This document shows positions 16,737 to 25,698 of a stretch of DNA of 64,000 bases, piece after piece; positions within the stretch are counted from its first letter, which is position 1, and each line of letters starts with the position of its first letter. The DNA comes from Streptomyces sp. I05A-00742. Its GTDB lineage: Bacteria > Actinomycetota > Actinomycetes > Streptomycetales > Streptomycetaceae. Location of the stretch: contig NZ_JABETO010000009.1 in NCBI RefSeq assembly GCF_013055795.1, positions 126,961-190,960 on the forward strand, written 5' to 3'. Below the pieces are notes generated by a model. The model did no database searches and was not told where the DNA came from. It saw only the letters and a list, made by a program, of their open reading frames with translations. The position numbers were made by a program, and so were the translations under genes.

Positions 16737-17746
16737 TCGTTCTCATTGTGGTGGCACTACTGGCCCTGGTCGCCCCCTCGCTCTGGGTCCTGCGGCTGTG
16801 GAGCCTGAGCCGCGGACCGGTGGCACCCGAGGCGCCGGTGGAGCTCGGCCTGCTGGACATGGCGTACCTGAACGGCGGCGCGGGCCGCGTCGCGGACACC
16901 GTGATCACCAAGATGCACCAGGACGGACGCGTCACCGTGGCCGACGGCACGGTCACGGCGGCCGGCGCGGCCTCGGACAACGCCCTGGAGCGGGCGCTGC
17001 TGCGGCACTGCGGTTCCGACTGGGCCGTGCCGCTGGGACGGCTCCGCCGGGAGCTGCGCCGGGACCACGCCGTGCTGACCCTGCACCGGTCGCTGGTCGA
17101 GCGGGGTGTCCTGCTGCGGCCGGAGGTCCACCGCTGGTGGCCCCGGGCCCTCGTCGTGCAGCTGGTGGGACTCGCGGTCACGGGCGTCGTCGCGGTCGTG
17201 GCGTTCGACGTCGCCTCGTTCCCCGTGCTCGCGCTGGTCGCGTTCGGGATCGTGGTGCAGGTCGGGTGCCGGCCCGGGGGGACGCGGATGCCCTTCACCT
17301 CCGAGGGACGGGAGATCGCCCGGCGGCATCTCCGGTCGCCGCACTGGAGCGTCACCAACCCGTACAGCCACCCGGAGGGACTCGCGGGCGTGGTCGCGGC
17401 CGGGGGGACCGCGGCGCTGCCCGACGGCGACCTGCGGGAGCAGTTCGAGCGGGCGGCCGCGGAGGACCCGGCCGCTTCCCCCAGCCGGAGGGACGAGGAC
17501 TCTCCGGGCTGGTCGTCGTCCTCGTCCTCCTCCACGTCCTGCGGTGGAGGGCTGGTCGTCGGCTTCGCCTGTGACAGCGGTTTCGGCGGGGACAGCGGAG
17601 ACTCCCGTGATTCCGGCGGTTCCGCCGGGCACACGGGAGGGATGATCTGCTCGTCGTCGAGTTGCTCGTCGTCCAGTTGTTCGTCGGGGTCGAGCTGTTC
17701 GTCCGGCAGCAGCTGCTCGTCGTCGAGTTGCGGCAGCAGCTCCTGA
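16733..17746 (+). CDS. TIGR04222-like membrane protein with Ser/Cys-repeat tail
   Basis: A 337-residue protein. Residues 1-20 form a transmembrane span; residues about 30-130 resemble the TIGR04222 domain (LDMAYLNGGAGRVADTVI, then a winged-helix-like VTVADGTV and HRSLVERGVLLRP). Two more spans lie at about 138-178. After a charged linker, the tail is almost only Ser, Gly and Cys: C306, C311, C316, C322, C328 and C333, spaced 5, 5, 6, 6 and 5 residues apart by serine blocks. Two more cysteines precede it (TSCGGG, GFACDSG). Overlap with the preceding gene (ATGA at 16733) ties it to the MNIO. The tail is a plausible substrate for cysteine oxidation or metal binding. Confidence 0.8.
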   Translation: MIVLIVVALLALVAPSLWVLRLWSLSRGPVAPEAPVELGLLDMAYLNGGAGRVADTVITKMHQDGRVTVADGTVTAAGAASDNALERALLRHCGSDWAVPLGRLRRELRRDHAVLTLHRSLVERGVLLRPEVHRWWPRALVVQLVGLAVTGVVAVVAFDVASFPVLALVAFGIVVQVGCRPGGTRMPFTSEGREIARRHLRSPHWSVTNPYSHPEGLAGVVAAGGTAALPDGDLREQFERAAAEDPAASPSRRDEDSPGWSSSSSSSTSCGGGLVVGFACDSGFGGDSGDSRDSGGSAGHTGGMICSSSSCSSSSCSSGSSCSSGSSCSSSSCGSSS

Positions 17747-17747
17747 G

Positions 17748-18968
17748 CTACGGGCGGCGGCGGCCGAGTACCGTCACCGCCCCGCAGGTCAGGGCCGCCA
17801 GGACCGCGCCCGCGCCGAGCAGCGCCGGGGTGCCGACCGTGCCCGACAGCAGGGTGACGACGTACGGCGCGAACATGCCGAGGTAGGCGGCCGTCCAGAA
17901 GCGGGACGTGAGCGCCGCGAGCCGCTCGGGCGGGGCGATCGCCGCGACCTCGGTCAGTCCGAAGGTCAGGCACAGGCCATACCCGGCGCCCAGGACCGCC
18001 GCCGCGACCAGGGCCAGGACCGCGTGCCCGGCCGCCGCGGCGGGCACCGCCAGCACGAACCCCGCGGCGGACACGCCGAGCCCCGCGATCCCCGTGGCCG
18101 AGCGGTGCCGGGCGCTCAGGCGGCGGCCCAGCGGCTGGACGAGGAGGCCGGCGGCGGGGACGACGGCGGTGGCCACCCCGGCGTAGACGGTGTGCCAGCC
18201 GGACACGCCGTGCACCAGACCGGGCAGGGTGATGAATCCGACGGTCGGCGCGGCGAACACCCAAGGGGCGAGCGGCAGTACGACGCGCCGGAAGCGCTGT
18301 CGGCCGGGCACGGCGGCCGGGACTGCCGGGCCGGTGGTCCGGTCGGGCCGCGTCTCGGGGGCGCGGAACGCGAGGAGCCACGCGACGGACGCCAGCACCA
18401 GGTGCGGCAGGTACGCCGTCACCATCGGATGCGGTGCCCACTGGGCGATCAGTGAGGAGGCCAGCCCGCCGGAGGCGAAGCCCAGCGAGACGAAGAGCCC
18501 GGACCGCCGGGCGGCGGTGCCCGGTCCGGCGTCGGGGGCGAACGGCGGCGCGGACAGCTCCTTGACCCACGCGCTGCCCGCGGCCAGCAGGGCACCCGCG
18601 CCGACCCCGGTGAGCAGCCGCCCGGGCAGCAGCCACCAGGTGGCGGTCGCGCCCGCCATCAGCACACCGGTCGAGACGAGGTTCACCGCGAGCGCGGTGA
18701 GCGCGACCGGCCGCCGGCCCAGCCGGTCGGCCAGCGGACCGCCCGCCAGCAGCCCGGGGATCAGCCCGAGGACGTAGACCGCGACCAGCCCGGTGACGGC
18801 GGACTCGGTGAGCCCGAGTTCGGAGCGGTAGGCGCCGAGGAGGGACGAGAACTGGTTGGCGCTCCAGCCGGACGCCGTCATCATCCACGCCGCCCGCAGA
18901 CCGTGACGCGGTCGGGACGGCGCGGCGGGTGCGGCGGCCGGGCTGGAGGGGAACGTGGTGGTGCTCAT
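17748..18968 (-). CDS. MFS transporter
   Basis: A 406-residue, twelve-span major facilitator. The MFS A-motif is visible between spans 2 and 3 (GGPLADRLGRRPVAL), with a GAGALLAAGSAWVKEL span 4-5 region. It probably exports a small molecule by proton antiport. The ATG at 18968 is chosen because the upstream extension is hydrophilic and overlaps the regulator's promoter. It is divergent from a LysR gene, with a perfect 17-base palindrome between them, so it is likely LysR-controlled. It converges on the MNIO operon with only one base between the stop codons, so readthrough of either transcript would be antisense to the other. Confidence 0.87.
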   Translation of the reverse strand: MSTTTFPSSPAAAPAAPSRPRHGLRAAWMMTASGWSANQFSSLLGAYRSELGLTESAVTGLVAVYVLGLIPGLLAGGPLADRLGRRPVALTALAVNLVSTGVLMAGATATWWLLPGRLLTGVGAGALLAAGSAWVKELSAPPFAPDAGPGTAARRSGLFVSLGFASGGLASSLIAQWAPHPMVTAYLPHLVLASVAWLLAFRAPETRPDRTTGPAVPAAVPGRQRFRRVVLPLAPWVFAAPTVGFITLPGLVHGVSGWHTVYAGVATAVVPAAGLLVQPLGRRLSARHRSATGIAGLGVSAAGFVLAVPAAAAGHAVLALVAAAVLGAGYGLCLTFGLTEVAAIAPPERLAALTSRFWTAAYLGMFAPYVVTLLSGTVGTPALLGAGAVLAALTCGAVTVLGRRRP

Positions 18969-19010
18969 GGCGGCAGTTCTACGGGCCCTCGGACGGCCGG
19001 CGCCGCACAC

Positions 19011-19027
19011 GTTCACGAATCGTGAAC
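19011..19027. promoter_or_regulatory. Perfect operator palindrome for the LysR/MFS pair
   Basis: GTTCACGAATCGTGAAC is an 8-1-8 perfect inverted repeat between the divergent MFS (start 18968) and LysR (start 19070) genes. Its size and T-N11-A-type content suit a LysR dimer site controlling both genes. Confidence 0.65.
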
Positions 19028-19069
19028 GGCCTTCCGGGGCGGGGTGCCCGTCCGCGTAGGCTGGCCGGC

Positions 19070-19972
19070 ATGGATCTCCGTCTGCTGTCCTCCTTCCTGG
19101 CCGTGGCGGAGGAGAAACACTTCGGGCGGGCGGCCGCACGGCTCTTCCTCTCCCCGCCCGCCGTCACCCAGCACATCCGCCGGCTGGAGGCGGACCTGGG
19201 CGCCCCGCTGCTCCACCGCGGCCCGGTCTCGCTCACCCCCGCCGGGGAACGGCTGGCGGTGCACGCCCGGACGCTGCTCGCCGTCGCGGACGCCGCCCTC
19301 GTCGACGTGGCCGAGGCCGCGCGGGAACACCCGCCCGTCCGCCCGCTGCGCGTGGGCATCATGGGGCACGGTTCGGCGGAGCTGACCCCGGCAGCGATCA
19401 ACGCCTACCGGCGCGCCCGCCCCGAGGTGCCGGTCGAGACCCGGCAGCTCGACTACACCGAGCACGTCAGCGCGCTGGTGGGGGACCGGGTGGACGTCGC
19501 GTTCATCCGGCCGGCCCCCGACGACGAGCGGATCACCACCGACGTGCTCACCACCGAGCAGCGCATCGTGGCCGTGCCGGAGAACTCGCCCCTGGCCGAC
19601 GCGTGCGCCACAGGTGTCACCCTCGCGGATGTCGCGGGCCTGCCCTTCCCCCGGCTGCCCGGGCACACGCCGCGGGTCTTCGCCGACTACCTCTATTTCG
19701 GCGGCGAGGCCCCGCGGCGCGGCGGGCCCACCGCGCTGACCCCGCAGGACGTGCTCACCGGGGTGGTCACCGGACGGGGCGCCGGCAGCGGCCTGAAGTC
19801 CTTCGCCCGGTACTACGCCTGGCCGGGGGTCGTCTTCGTGCCGGTGCTGAACGCGCCCTGGGAGAGCAGCTACCTCGCCGTCCGCGCGGACGACACCGGC
19901 CCCGAGGTCCGGATCTTCCGTGCGCTGGCCCTCGCGCTCGCCCGGGACCGGGGTCCGTACCTGGCCGGCTGA
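19070..19972 (+). CDS. LysR-family transcriptional regulator
   Basis: A 300-residue LTTR. The winged helix occupies residues 1-60 (LRLLSSFLAVAEEKHFGRAA, then LFLSPPAVTQHIRRLEADLG and PLLHRGP). The effector domain follows (about 92-295), with the usual LRVGIMGHG first strand. It is divergent from an MFS gene over 101 bases that contain a perfect palindrome, so it probably activates the transporter in response to the transported compound. Its last codons and stop lie inside the first unit of a tandem repeat array that extends past the gene. Confidence 0.9.
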   Translation: MDLRLLSSFLAVAEEKHFGRAAARLFLSPPAVTQHIRRLEADLGAPLLHRGPVSLTPAGERLAVHARTLLAVADAALVDVAEAAREHPPVRPLRVGIMGHGSAELTPAAINAYRRARPEVPVETRQLDYTEHVSALVGDRVDVAFIRPAPDDERITTDVLTTEQRIVAVPENSPLADACATGVTLADVAGLPFPRLPGHTPRVFADYLYFGGEAPRRGGPTALTPQDVLTGVVTGRGAGSGLKSFARYYAWPGVVFVPVLNAPWESSYLAVRADDTGPEVRIFRALALALARDRGPYLAG

Positions 19973-20135
19973 TCCGGGCGGGGGCCGGCTGATCCGGGCG
20001 GGGGCCGACTGACCCGGGCCGGGCCGACTGACCCGGGCCGGGCCGACCGACCCGGGCCGGGCCGACCGACCCGGGCCGGGCCGACCGACCCGGGCCGGGC
20101 CGACCGACCCGGGCCGGGGCCGATTGATCCGAGCC
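19963..20135 (+). repeat. Nine-unit 19-20 bp tandem repeat seeded from lysR 3' end
   Basis: Units begin GGCCG at 19963, 19983, 20003, 20022, 20041, 20060, 20079, 20098 and 20118. The first contains the last codons and TGA of lysR. The consensus is GGCCGACCGACCCGGGCCG, and the central copies are identical. Early copies keep the TGA inherited from the stop codon. The array fills the whole gap to the convergent DUF1445 gene and is rich in self-complementary GGCC/CCGGG, so it may also act as a terminator. Confidence 0.85.
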
Positions 20136-20139
20136 TGGG

Positions 20140-20931
20140 TCACAGGACGCGGTACGCGCTGTCCCGGACGTCCGTGACGAACATGTGCCCCGGCGCGTGG
20201 GTGATCGCGAAGGGCGGTGCCGAGGCCGTCAGCGCCGCCTGCGGAGTGACGCCGCAGGCCCAGAAGACGGGCACGTCGCCCTCGCGGGCCGTGCAGGGCT
20301 CGCCGAAGTCCGGCCGCGCCAGGTCCTCGATGCCGAGCTCCGCCGGGTCGCCCACGTGCACGGGCGCTCCGTGGACGGCCGGCATGAGCGCGGTCAGCCG
20401 CCGCGCCGTCCCGACGAGGGCGGCCGGGACGGGGCGCATGGAGACCACGAGCGGACCCCGCAGCCGCCCGGCGGGCCGGCACTGACGGTTCGTCACATAC
20501 ATGGCCACGTTGCGGCCCTGCTCGATGTGGCGCAGCGGGACGCCCGCCTCGCGCAGCGCCCCCTCGAAGGTGAAGCTGCACCCGATGAGGAAGGAGACGA
20601 GGTCGTCCCGCCAGACCCCGGTGACGTCGGTGGGCTCGTCCACCGGCTTCCCGTCGCGCCAGACACGGTACTGGGGGAGATCCGTCCGCAGGTCCGCGCC
20701 CGGGGCGAGCGGGGTCGTGACCGCGCCGGGGTCGGTGACGTCGAGGACCGGGCACGGGCGCGGGTTGCGCTGGGCGAAGAGCAGCACGTCGTAGGCCCAG
20801 TCGGCCGGGACGGCGATCAGATTGGCCTGCGTGTGGCCGTCGGCCCAGCCGGCGGTGGGCTCGCGGCGTCCGGCGCGGAAGGCGGCGCGGGCGTCGGCGG
20901 GGCGAGTGGTGGCGCGCGTGGTCGTTCCCAT
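20140..20931 (-). CDS. DUF1445-family putative hydro-lyase
   Basis: A 263-residue protein of the DUF1445 family (putative hydro-lyase; a mitochondrial relative acts as D-glutamate cyclase). Recognisable parts are [11 protein letters not shown] near the start, [13 protein letters not shown] and [16 protein letters not shown] in the middle, and [12 protein letters not shown] and [12 protein letters not shown] near the end. The function in bacteria is not settled; members often sit with 5-oxoproline or allophanate-type genes, none of which are here. Start ATG 20931 has GAGGTG just upstream. Its 3' end abuts the tandem repeat array. Confidence 0.85.
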   Translation of the reverse strand: MGTTTRATTRPADARAAFRAGRREPTAGWADGHTQANLIAVPADWAYDVLLFAQRNPRPCPVLDVTDPGAVTTPLAPGADLRTDLPQYRVWRDGKPVDEPTDVTGVWRDDLVSFLIGCSFTFEGALREAGVPLRHIEQGRNVAMYVTNRQCRPAGRLRGPLVVSMRPVPAALVGTARRLTALMPAVHGAPVHVGDPAELGIEDLARPDFGEPCTAREGDVPVFWACGVTPQAALTASAPPFAITHAPGHMFVTDVRDSAYRVL

Positions 20932-21030
20932 GGACACCTCGCTGAGGTGAGGGGTTGGCTGTGCGCCGACCCTAGGGATTGTTGAGCAACATGGCAAGAG
21001 AGTCTGCGGGCAAGGGAGTTCAGGATCCGG

Positions 21031-22431
21031 CTAGCTCCGGATCAACTGGGTCGCCTGCTCGTCCACTCCTCCCGCCGGTTCAGGTGCCGGTCTGCGGGCC
21101 GCGTCGCTGATCTTGAGGAGCAGGCCGACGAGCACCCAGGTGGCGACCTGGGACGAGCCGCCGGAGGCGAGGAACGGCAGGGCCTTGCCGGTGAGCGGGA
21201 TGAGGCCGGTGACGCCGCCGGCGACCACGAAGACCTGGAGCGCGAGGGCGCCCGACAGGCCGGTGGCGAGCAGGGTGCCGAACGCGTCGCGGGCGCCGAG
21301 TGCCGCGCGGAAGCCGCGTGCGACGAGGAGGGCGTAGAGCAGCAGAACGGCCATCAGGCCGGCGAGGCCCAGCTCTTCGCCGATGGTGGTGAGGATGAAA
21401 TCGCTGCGGCCGGCGAAACCGATGAGGTCAGAGTGGCCGTTCCCGAGCCCGGTGCCCAGGACGCCTCCGCTGCCGAAGCCGAACAGGGCCTGGGCCGACT
21501 GGTCGGATTTTATTTCCGGGGGGCGGGGGATGTCCCAGAACGCCATCGGGTGCAGCCAGGCGAAGACGCGGGCCTGCACGTGCCGTTCGAAGCTGCCGAC
21601 CACCGCGGCGCCCACGGCGAACATCAGCAGGCCCGTCACCACCCAACTGCCGCGCTCCGTGGCCGCGTAGAGCACCATCACGAACAGCCCGAAGAAGATC
21701 AGCGACGTGCCGAGGTCCCGTTCGAAGATCAGAACCAGCAGGCTCAGCAGCCACACGGCGGCGATCGGCCCGAACTGGCGGCCCCGGGGCAGATGGAAGC
21801 CCAGGACGCGGCGGCTGCTCAGGGCCAGGGCGTCCTTGTGCTGGGTGAGATAGCCGGCGAAGAAGACGGCGATGCCGATCTTGACGAACTCGCCGGGCTG
21901 GAAGGAGAGCGAGCCCAGCCGGATCCAGCGTTTGGCGCCGTGGGTGTCCTCGCCGAAGAACGCCGGAGCCATCAGCAGCACCAGCGCACCGAAGATCATC
22001 ACGTACATGTACCGCTGGAGATGGCGGTGGTCCTTGAGCAGGGCCGGGACCGCCACGCAGACGGCGAGCCCGATGGCGCTCCACATCAGCTGGTCGGGCT
22101 CGACCGGGTCGGCGTGGTGCCTGATGGCGTACGAGATGTCGAGCCGGTGCAGCAGCACCAGGCCCAGGCCGCTCAGGGCCGCGGCGATCGGCAGGATCAA
22201 CGGGTCGGCGTACGGGGCGAATCTGCGCGTCATCGCGTTCCCGACACCGGCGGCGGCCGAGAGGCCCACCGCGTACCGGATCAGGTCGCCCGGTACGCGC
22301 TCCTCGATGGCCAGCCCCACGCAGACGTAGCCGGACAGGGTGAGGAACACCGCGAGGGCCAGCAACCGCAGTTCGGTTGCGCGTGCTTGTGGCACGGCAG
22401 GTCGCGCCACCCTCCTGTCTCCCGTGCCCAT
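21031..22431 (-). CDS. FtsW/RodA/SpoVE-family peptidoglycan polymerase
   Basis: A 466-residue SEDS membrane protein with about ten to twelve spans. Conserved parts include GAKRWIRLGSLSFQPGEFVKI, LIFERDLGTSLIFFGLF (with the catalytic-type Asp after Glu-Arg), SDFILTTIGEELG and the C-terminal PLTGKALPFLASGGSS. SEDS proteins polymerise lipid II glycan chains with a partner penicillin-binding protein. No PBP gene adjoins it, unlike the standard Streptomyces rodA-pbpA arrangement, so this is probably one of the extra developmental or growth paralogues. The region upstream is a 529-base non-coding gap shared with the divergent protease gene. Confidence 0.9.
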   Translation of the reverse strand: MGTGDRRVARPAVPQARATELRLLALAVFLTLSGYVCVGLAIEERVPGDLIRYAVGLSAAAGVGNAMTRRFAPYADPLILPIAAALSGLGLVLLHRLDISYAIRHHADPVEPDQLMWSAIGLAVCVAVPALLKDHRHLQRYMYVMIFGALVLLMAPAFFGEDTHGAKRWIRLGSLSFQPGEFVKIGIAVFFAGYLTQHKDALALSSRRVLGFHLPRGRQFGPIAAVWLLSLLVLIFERDLGTSLIFFGLFVMVLYAATERGSWVVTGLLMFAVGAAVVGSFERHVQARVFAWLHPMAFWDIPRPPEIKSDQSAQALFGFGSGGVLGTGLGNGHSDLIGFAGRSDFILTTIGEELGLAGLMAVLLLYALLVARGFRAALGARDAFGTLLATGLSGALALQVFVVAGGVTGLIPLTGKALPFLASGGSSQVATWVLVGLLLKISDAARRPAPEPAGGVDEQATQLIRS

Positions 22432-22960
22432 CGCATCCCTCGGTTCCCGTACGGCCGCCGTCCGGCGGTGCCTGTCGTCCGGCGGCGCACGGTGGTCGCG
22501 CGCCCCATTCGAAGAGTCCGGCGGGCTCCGAACGGTTGCGCAGCGATCACAACTTCCTTGGCAGCGGAGGGGGTTGGCGTGACGGCGATTTACGGTCGTT
22601 GTGCGCGGGGGCCGGACAGCTGCCGGAGGTCTGTGCCGGTGGCGGATGCCGGTTCCGGCCGGTCCTCGCGACCTTCGCGAAGAGCGCGCGGCGGCCGGAC
22701 GCCGCGGGGTCGGCGGGCCGCCGCGGCGCGCCCTGGCGGACGTGGGTGAGGTGTCGAATTTCCCTTGGTTTCGGAGGCGTTGACGGGTGCTGTCTCTTGT
22801 GAGGCGGACCGAGGCGGTCCGATACTCGGTCCACGTTTGGCATGGACGCGACGATTTCGTTCGTTCGGTTCGGCCCGTTCGGCACGGTCGTCGCGACCGG
22901 CCCCTTGCGTCCTCCGGGCCCGCCCCACGGCGGGCACACCCCCCTCACAGGAGGCACGAG
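22432..22960. other. Divergent upstream region, no gene seen
   Basis: A 529-base gap between the divergent FtsW/RodA and protease genes. It should contain both promoters. ORFs here are arginine-rich shadows. A TTGACG hexamer occurs near 22780 on the plus strand, but no matching -10 box was clear. No RNA gene was recognised. Confidence 0.4.
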
Positions 22961-24034
22961 TTGAACAGAGCACGGATATCCACACGCCGCATCGCCCTCG
23001 CCGCGAGCGCCGCGGTGGTCATGACGGCGACCGCCCTCGGCGTCCAGGGCGCGGGCGCGGCACCCGCCCCGGCCCCCCGGGACCTGACGGGCACTCAGGC
23101 CGGTGCGCTGGCCCAGCGGATCACCGACGACCTCGGCACCCGGACCGTCGGCGCGTACTACGACGCCACGGCCAGGAAACTCGTCGTCAACGTGGTCGAC
23201 GCCGACACCGCGGCCACGGTGCGGGCGGCCGGCGCCGAACCCAGGACGGTCGCCCGCTCGGCCGAGCGGCTCGCCTCGGCCCGCAGGACCCTGGAGTCGG
23301 ACGCCCGGATCCCGGGCACCGCGTGGTCCGTCGACCCCCGCACCAACAGGATCGTCGTCAAGGCCGACAGCACCGTGCGCGGTGCGCGGCTGGCGCGGCT
23401 CGACAAGGTCGTCGCCTCCCTCGGCGACGCCGTCACCCTCAAGCGGACCTCCGGCACCTTCCGGCCGACCCTGGCCGGCGGTGACGCCATCTGGGCGCCC
23501 AGAGCGCGCTGTTCCCTGGGGTTCAACGTCACCAAGGGCGGCCAGCCGCACTTCCTGACCGCCGGGCACTGCGGCAACATCTCGACCACCTGGTCCGACC
23601 GGCAGGGCGGCGCCGCCATCGGCAGGACGGCCAAGTCCGTCTTCCCCGGCCACGACTACGCCCTCGTCAAGTACACCGCGAACATCGCCCACCCCAGCGC
23701 CGTCAACCTCTACAACGGCCGGCAGCAGAACATCACCGCGGCCGCCGAGGCCACCGTGGGCGAGCAGGTGCGGCGCAGCGGCAGCACCACGCAGGTCCAC
23801 GACGGCGAGGTCATCGGCCTGGACGCCACGGTGAACTACGCGGAGGGCACGGTCACCGGAATGATCGACACCACCGTCTGCGCCGAGCCCGGCGACAGCG
23901 GCGGCGCCCTCTTCGACGGTTCCTCCGCCCTCGGCATCACCTCCGGCGGCAGCGGCGACTGCTCGTCCGAGAGCGAGACCTTCTTCCAGCCCGTCACCGA
24001 CGCCCTGCGCGACCTCGGGGCCCAGCTGCCCTGA
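22961..24034 (+). CDS. Secreted streptogrisin-like serine protease (S1 family)
   Basis: A 357-residue preproprotein: signal peptide about 1-34, an alpha-lytic-type propeptide to about residue 172, then the mature chymotrypsin-fold protease. The triad is H203 (LTAGHCGN), D232 (GHDYALVKY) and S313 (EPGDSGGALF), with cysteine pairs C184/C204 and C307/C334-type positions as in streptogrisins. It is a secreted broad-specificity protease that folds with help of its propeptide. The start is TTG at 22961, six bases after a perfect AGGAGG; the in-frame ATG-like upstream starts have no such site. Confidence 0.92.
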   Translation: MNRARISTRRIALAASAAVVMTATALGVQGAGAAPAPAPRDLTGTQAGALAQRITDDLGTRTVGAYYDATARKLVVNVVDADTAATVRAAGAEPRTVARSAERLASARRTLESDARIPGTAWSVDPRTNRIVVKADSTVRGARLARLDKVVASLGDAVTLKRTSGTFRPTLAGGDAIWAPRARCSLGFNVTKGGQPHFLTAGHCGNISTTWSDRQGGAAIGRTAKSVFPGHDYALVKYTANIAHPSAVNLYNGRQQNITAAAEATVGEQVRRSGSTTQVHDGEVIGLDATVNYAEGTVTGMIDTTVCAEPGDSGGALFDGSSALGITSGGSGDCSSESETFFQPVTDALRDLGAQLP

Positions 24035-24054
24035 CGCCCCGCGCACCGCGACCC

Positions 24055-24090
24055 GGCCCCCGGACGTCTCCCTTCCCGCGTCCGGGGGCC
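24055..24090. terminator. Bidirectional terminator hairpin
   Basis: GGCCCCCGGACG (24055-24066) pairs perfectly with CGTCCGGGGGCC (24079-24090) around a 12-base loop. It sits between the convergent protease and alcohol dehydrogenase genes and can serve both. Confidence 0.75.
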
Positions 24091-24106
24091 GTCCGCACGG
24101 AGGCGG

Positions 24107-25159
24107 TCAGATGGTGGCGGTGTCGATGACGAACCGGTAGCGGACGTCGCTGGCCAGCACCCGCTCGTACGCCTCGTTGACGCGGGCGGCGTCGATCACC
24201 TCGACCTCGGCGGCGATGCCGTGCTCGGCGCAGAAGTCCAGCATCTCCTGGGTCTCGGGGATGCCGCCGATCATCGAGCCGGCGAGGGACTTGCGGAGCG
24301 TGATGAGGGCGAACGGCGAGACGGTCAGCGGCTGCTCCGGACCGCCGAGCTGGACCATGGTGCCGCCCGTCCGCAGCAGGCCCAGATAGCTGTCCAGGTC
24401 CAGGTGGGCCGAGACGGTGTTGATGATCAGGTCGAAGGTGCCCGCCAGCTCCTCGAAGGTCTCCGGGTCGGAGGTGGCCCGGTAGTGGTCCGCGCCCAGC
24501 CGCAGCCCGTCCTCCTTCTTGCGCAGCGACTGGCTGAGGACCGTGACCTCGGCGCCCATCGCGTGGGCGATCTTCACCCCGAGGTGGCCGAGGCCGCCCA
24601 GGCCGACGATCGCGACCTTCTTGCCCGGACCCGCCTGCCAGTGGGCGAGCGGCGAGTAGAGCGTGATGCCCGCGCACAGCAGCGGGGCGGCGGCGTCCAG
24701 CGGGATGCCGTCGGGGATGCGCAGGGCGTACCCCTCGTCCACCACGAGCCGGGTGGAGTAGCCGCCCTGCGTCTGCTCCCCGTCCCGCCCGGCGGCCGCG
24801 TAGGTGCCGACCATGCCGAGCTCACCCGTGCAGTACTGCTGGAGACCCGCCCGGCAGTTCTCGCACTCCCGGCACGAGTCGACGAAGCACCCGACGCCGA
24901 CCCGGTCGCCGACGGCGTACCGGGTCACCTCGGAGCCGACCTCCGCCACCACACCCGCTATCTCGTGCCCGGGCACGATCGGGTACACCCGGTCACCCCA
25001 GTCGCCGTGGACGGTGTGGATGTCGGAGTGGCAGATACCTGCGTACTTGATGTCGATGAGAATGTCGTGCGCGCCGACGGCACGCCGGGTGATCGTGGTC
25101 TTCTCGAGCGGGGCCTTCGGGGCCGGTGCGGCGTACGCGGCGACGGTCGTGTGGTTCAT
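24107..25159 (-). CDS. Zinc-dependent NAD(P) alcohol dehydrogenase
   Basis: A 350-residue medium-chain dehydrogenase. Catalytic zinc ligands are in GICHSDIHT and GHEIAGVV; the structural zinc site is CRECENC with a fourth Cys in QQYCTGE. The Rossmann loop is [20 protein letters not shown] near residue 180, and the following [10 protein letters not shown] suits NADP-preferring cinnamyl-alcohol/YahK-type enzymes. It should interconvert alcohols and aldehydes in the cytoplasm. The ATG at 25159 begins the conserved N-terminus. It stands alone, with a 142-base gap to the next gene on the same strand. Confidence 0.92.
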   Translation of the reverse strand: MNHTTVAAYAAPAPKAPLEKTTITRRAVGAHDILIDIKYAGICHSDIHTVHGDWGDRVYPIVPGHEIAGVVAEVGSEVTRYAVGDRVGVGCFVDSCRECENCRAGLQQYCTGELGMVGTYAAAGRDGEQTQGGYSTRLVVDEGYALRIPDGIPLDAAAPLLCAGITLYSPLAHWQAGPGKKVAIVGLGGLGHLGVKIAHAMGAEVTVLSQSLRKKEDGLRLGADHYRATSDPETFEELAGTFDLIINTVSAHLDLDSYLGLLRTGGTMVQLGGPEQPLTVSPFALITLRKSLAGSMIGGIPETQEMLDFCAEHGIAAEVEVIDAARVNEAYERVLASDVRYRFVIDTATI

Positions 25160-25301
25160 GCCCCCGATCCTGCGCCCCCGCGCGGGGCGCAGCCAGCACC
25201 CCGCTCAACCTACGCTCGCGGTGCCTACCACTGGCAGGACCACGTTGCGCCGCGGGTCACCGCGCTTGGCGTCGTCGCCGTCCACTCAGTTCGGCGATGG
25301 C

Positions 25302-25688
25302 CTACTTCTGCCCGACGATCCGGACGGTCGCACCGGGTGCGACGTCCACGGCCTTCACGCCTGCCGCACCGGTCACCAGTTGTCGCAGCGCGTCCAGCTG
25401 GGCGGTGTCCAGGGAGAGGTTGAACGGCACCCTCTCCTCGGGAGCGGAGTCCGCCGTGACGGGGGCGAACTCGTAGACGTCCCCGGGATTCACGAAAACG
25501 AGGGTCACCTTCTCGCCGACGTTGAGCTTGTCCAGCTTCACACCGTTGAGAGCCTGACCGACAGGCGCCAGGAGTTCGGGAGCGAGACCCAGCTCCGCAA
25601 CCCTGAACCGGTCCTCGGTGAACTGGCTGACGACGATCAGCCCTGCTTGCACGCTGATCGTCTCGACGTCCGTCTGCGGCGCGGTCAT
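25302..25688 (-). CDS. Hypothetical protein of a low-GC gene pair
   Basis: A 128-residue protein I cannot assign. It is predicted mixed alpha/beta and acidic, without signal peptide or membrane span: VETISVQAGLIVVSQFTEDRF, then LNVGEKVTLVFVNPGDVYEF and a C-terminal VDVAPGATVRIVG. The repeated strand-turn pattern could be a small beta-barrel. The ATG at 25688 follows GAGAGGGG. It lies ten bases downstream of the next unknown gene, so the two form an operon. Codon use has more A/T endings than neighbours, which suggests acquisition. Confidence 0.65.
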   Translation of the reverse strand: MTAPQTDVETISVQAGLIVVSQFTEDRFRVAELGLAPELLAPVGQALNGVKLDKLNVGEKVTLVFVNPGDVYEFAPVTADSAPEERVPFNLSLDTAQLDALRQLVTGAAGVKAVDVAPGATVRIVGQK

Positions 25689-25698
25689 GGTGCCCCTC

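Noticed and set aside
16063..18888. A 941-residue minus-strand open frame over the MNIO operon
   Set aside because: It is antisense to three well-supported genes; its Asp/Glu-Gln-Leu block is only the reverse of the Ser/Cys repeat.
19963..20135. CRISPR-like array
   Set aside because: Units are directly joined with no unique spacers and arise from the lysR end; no cas genes are present.
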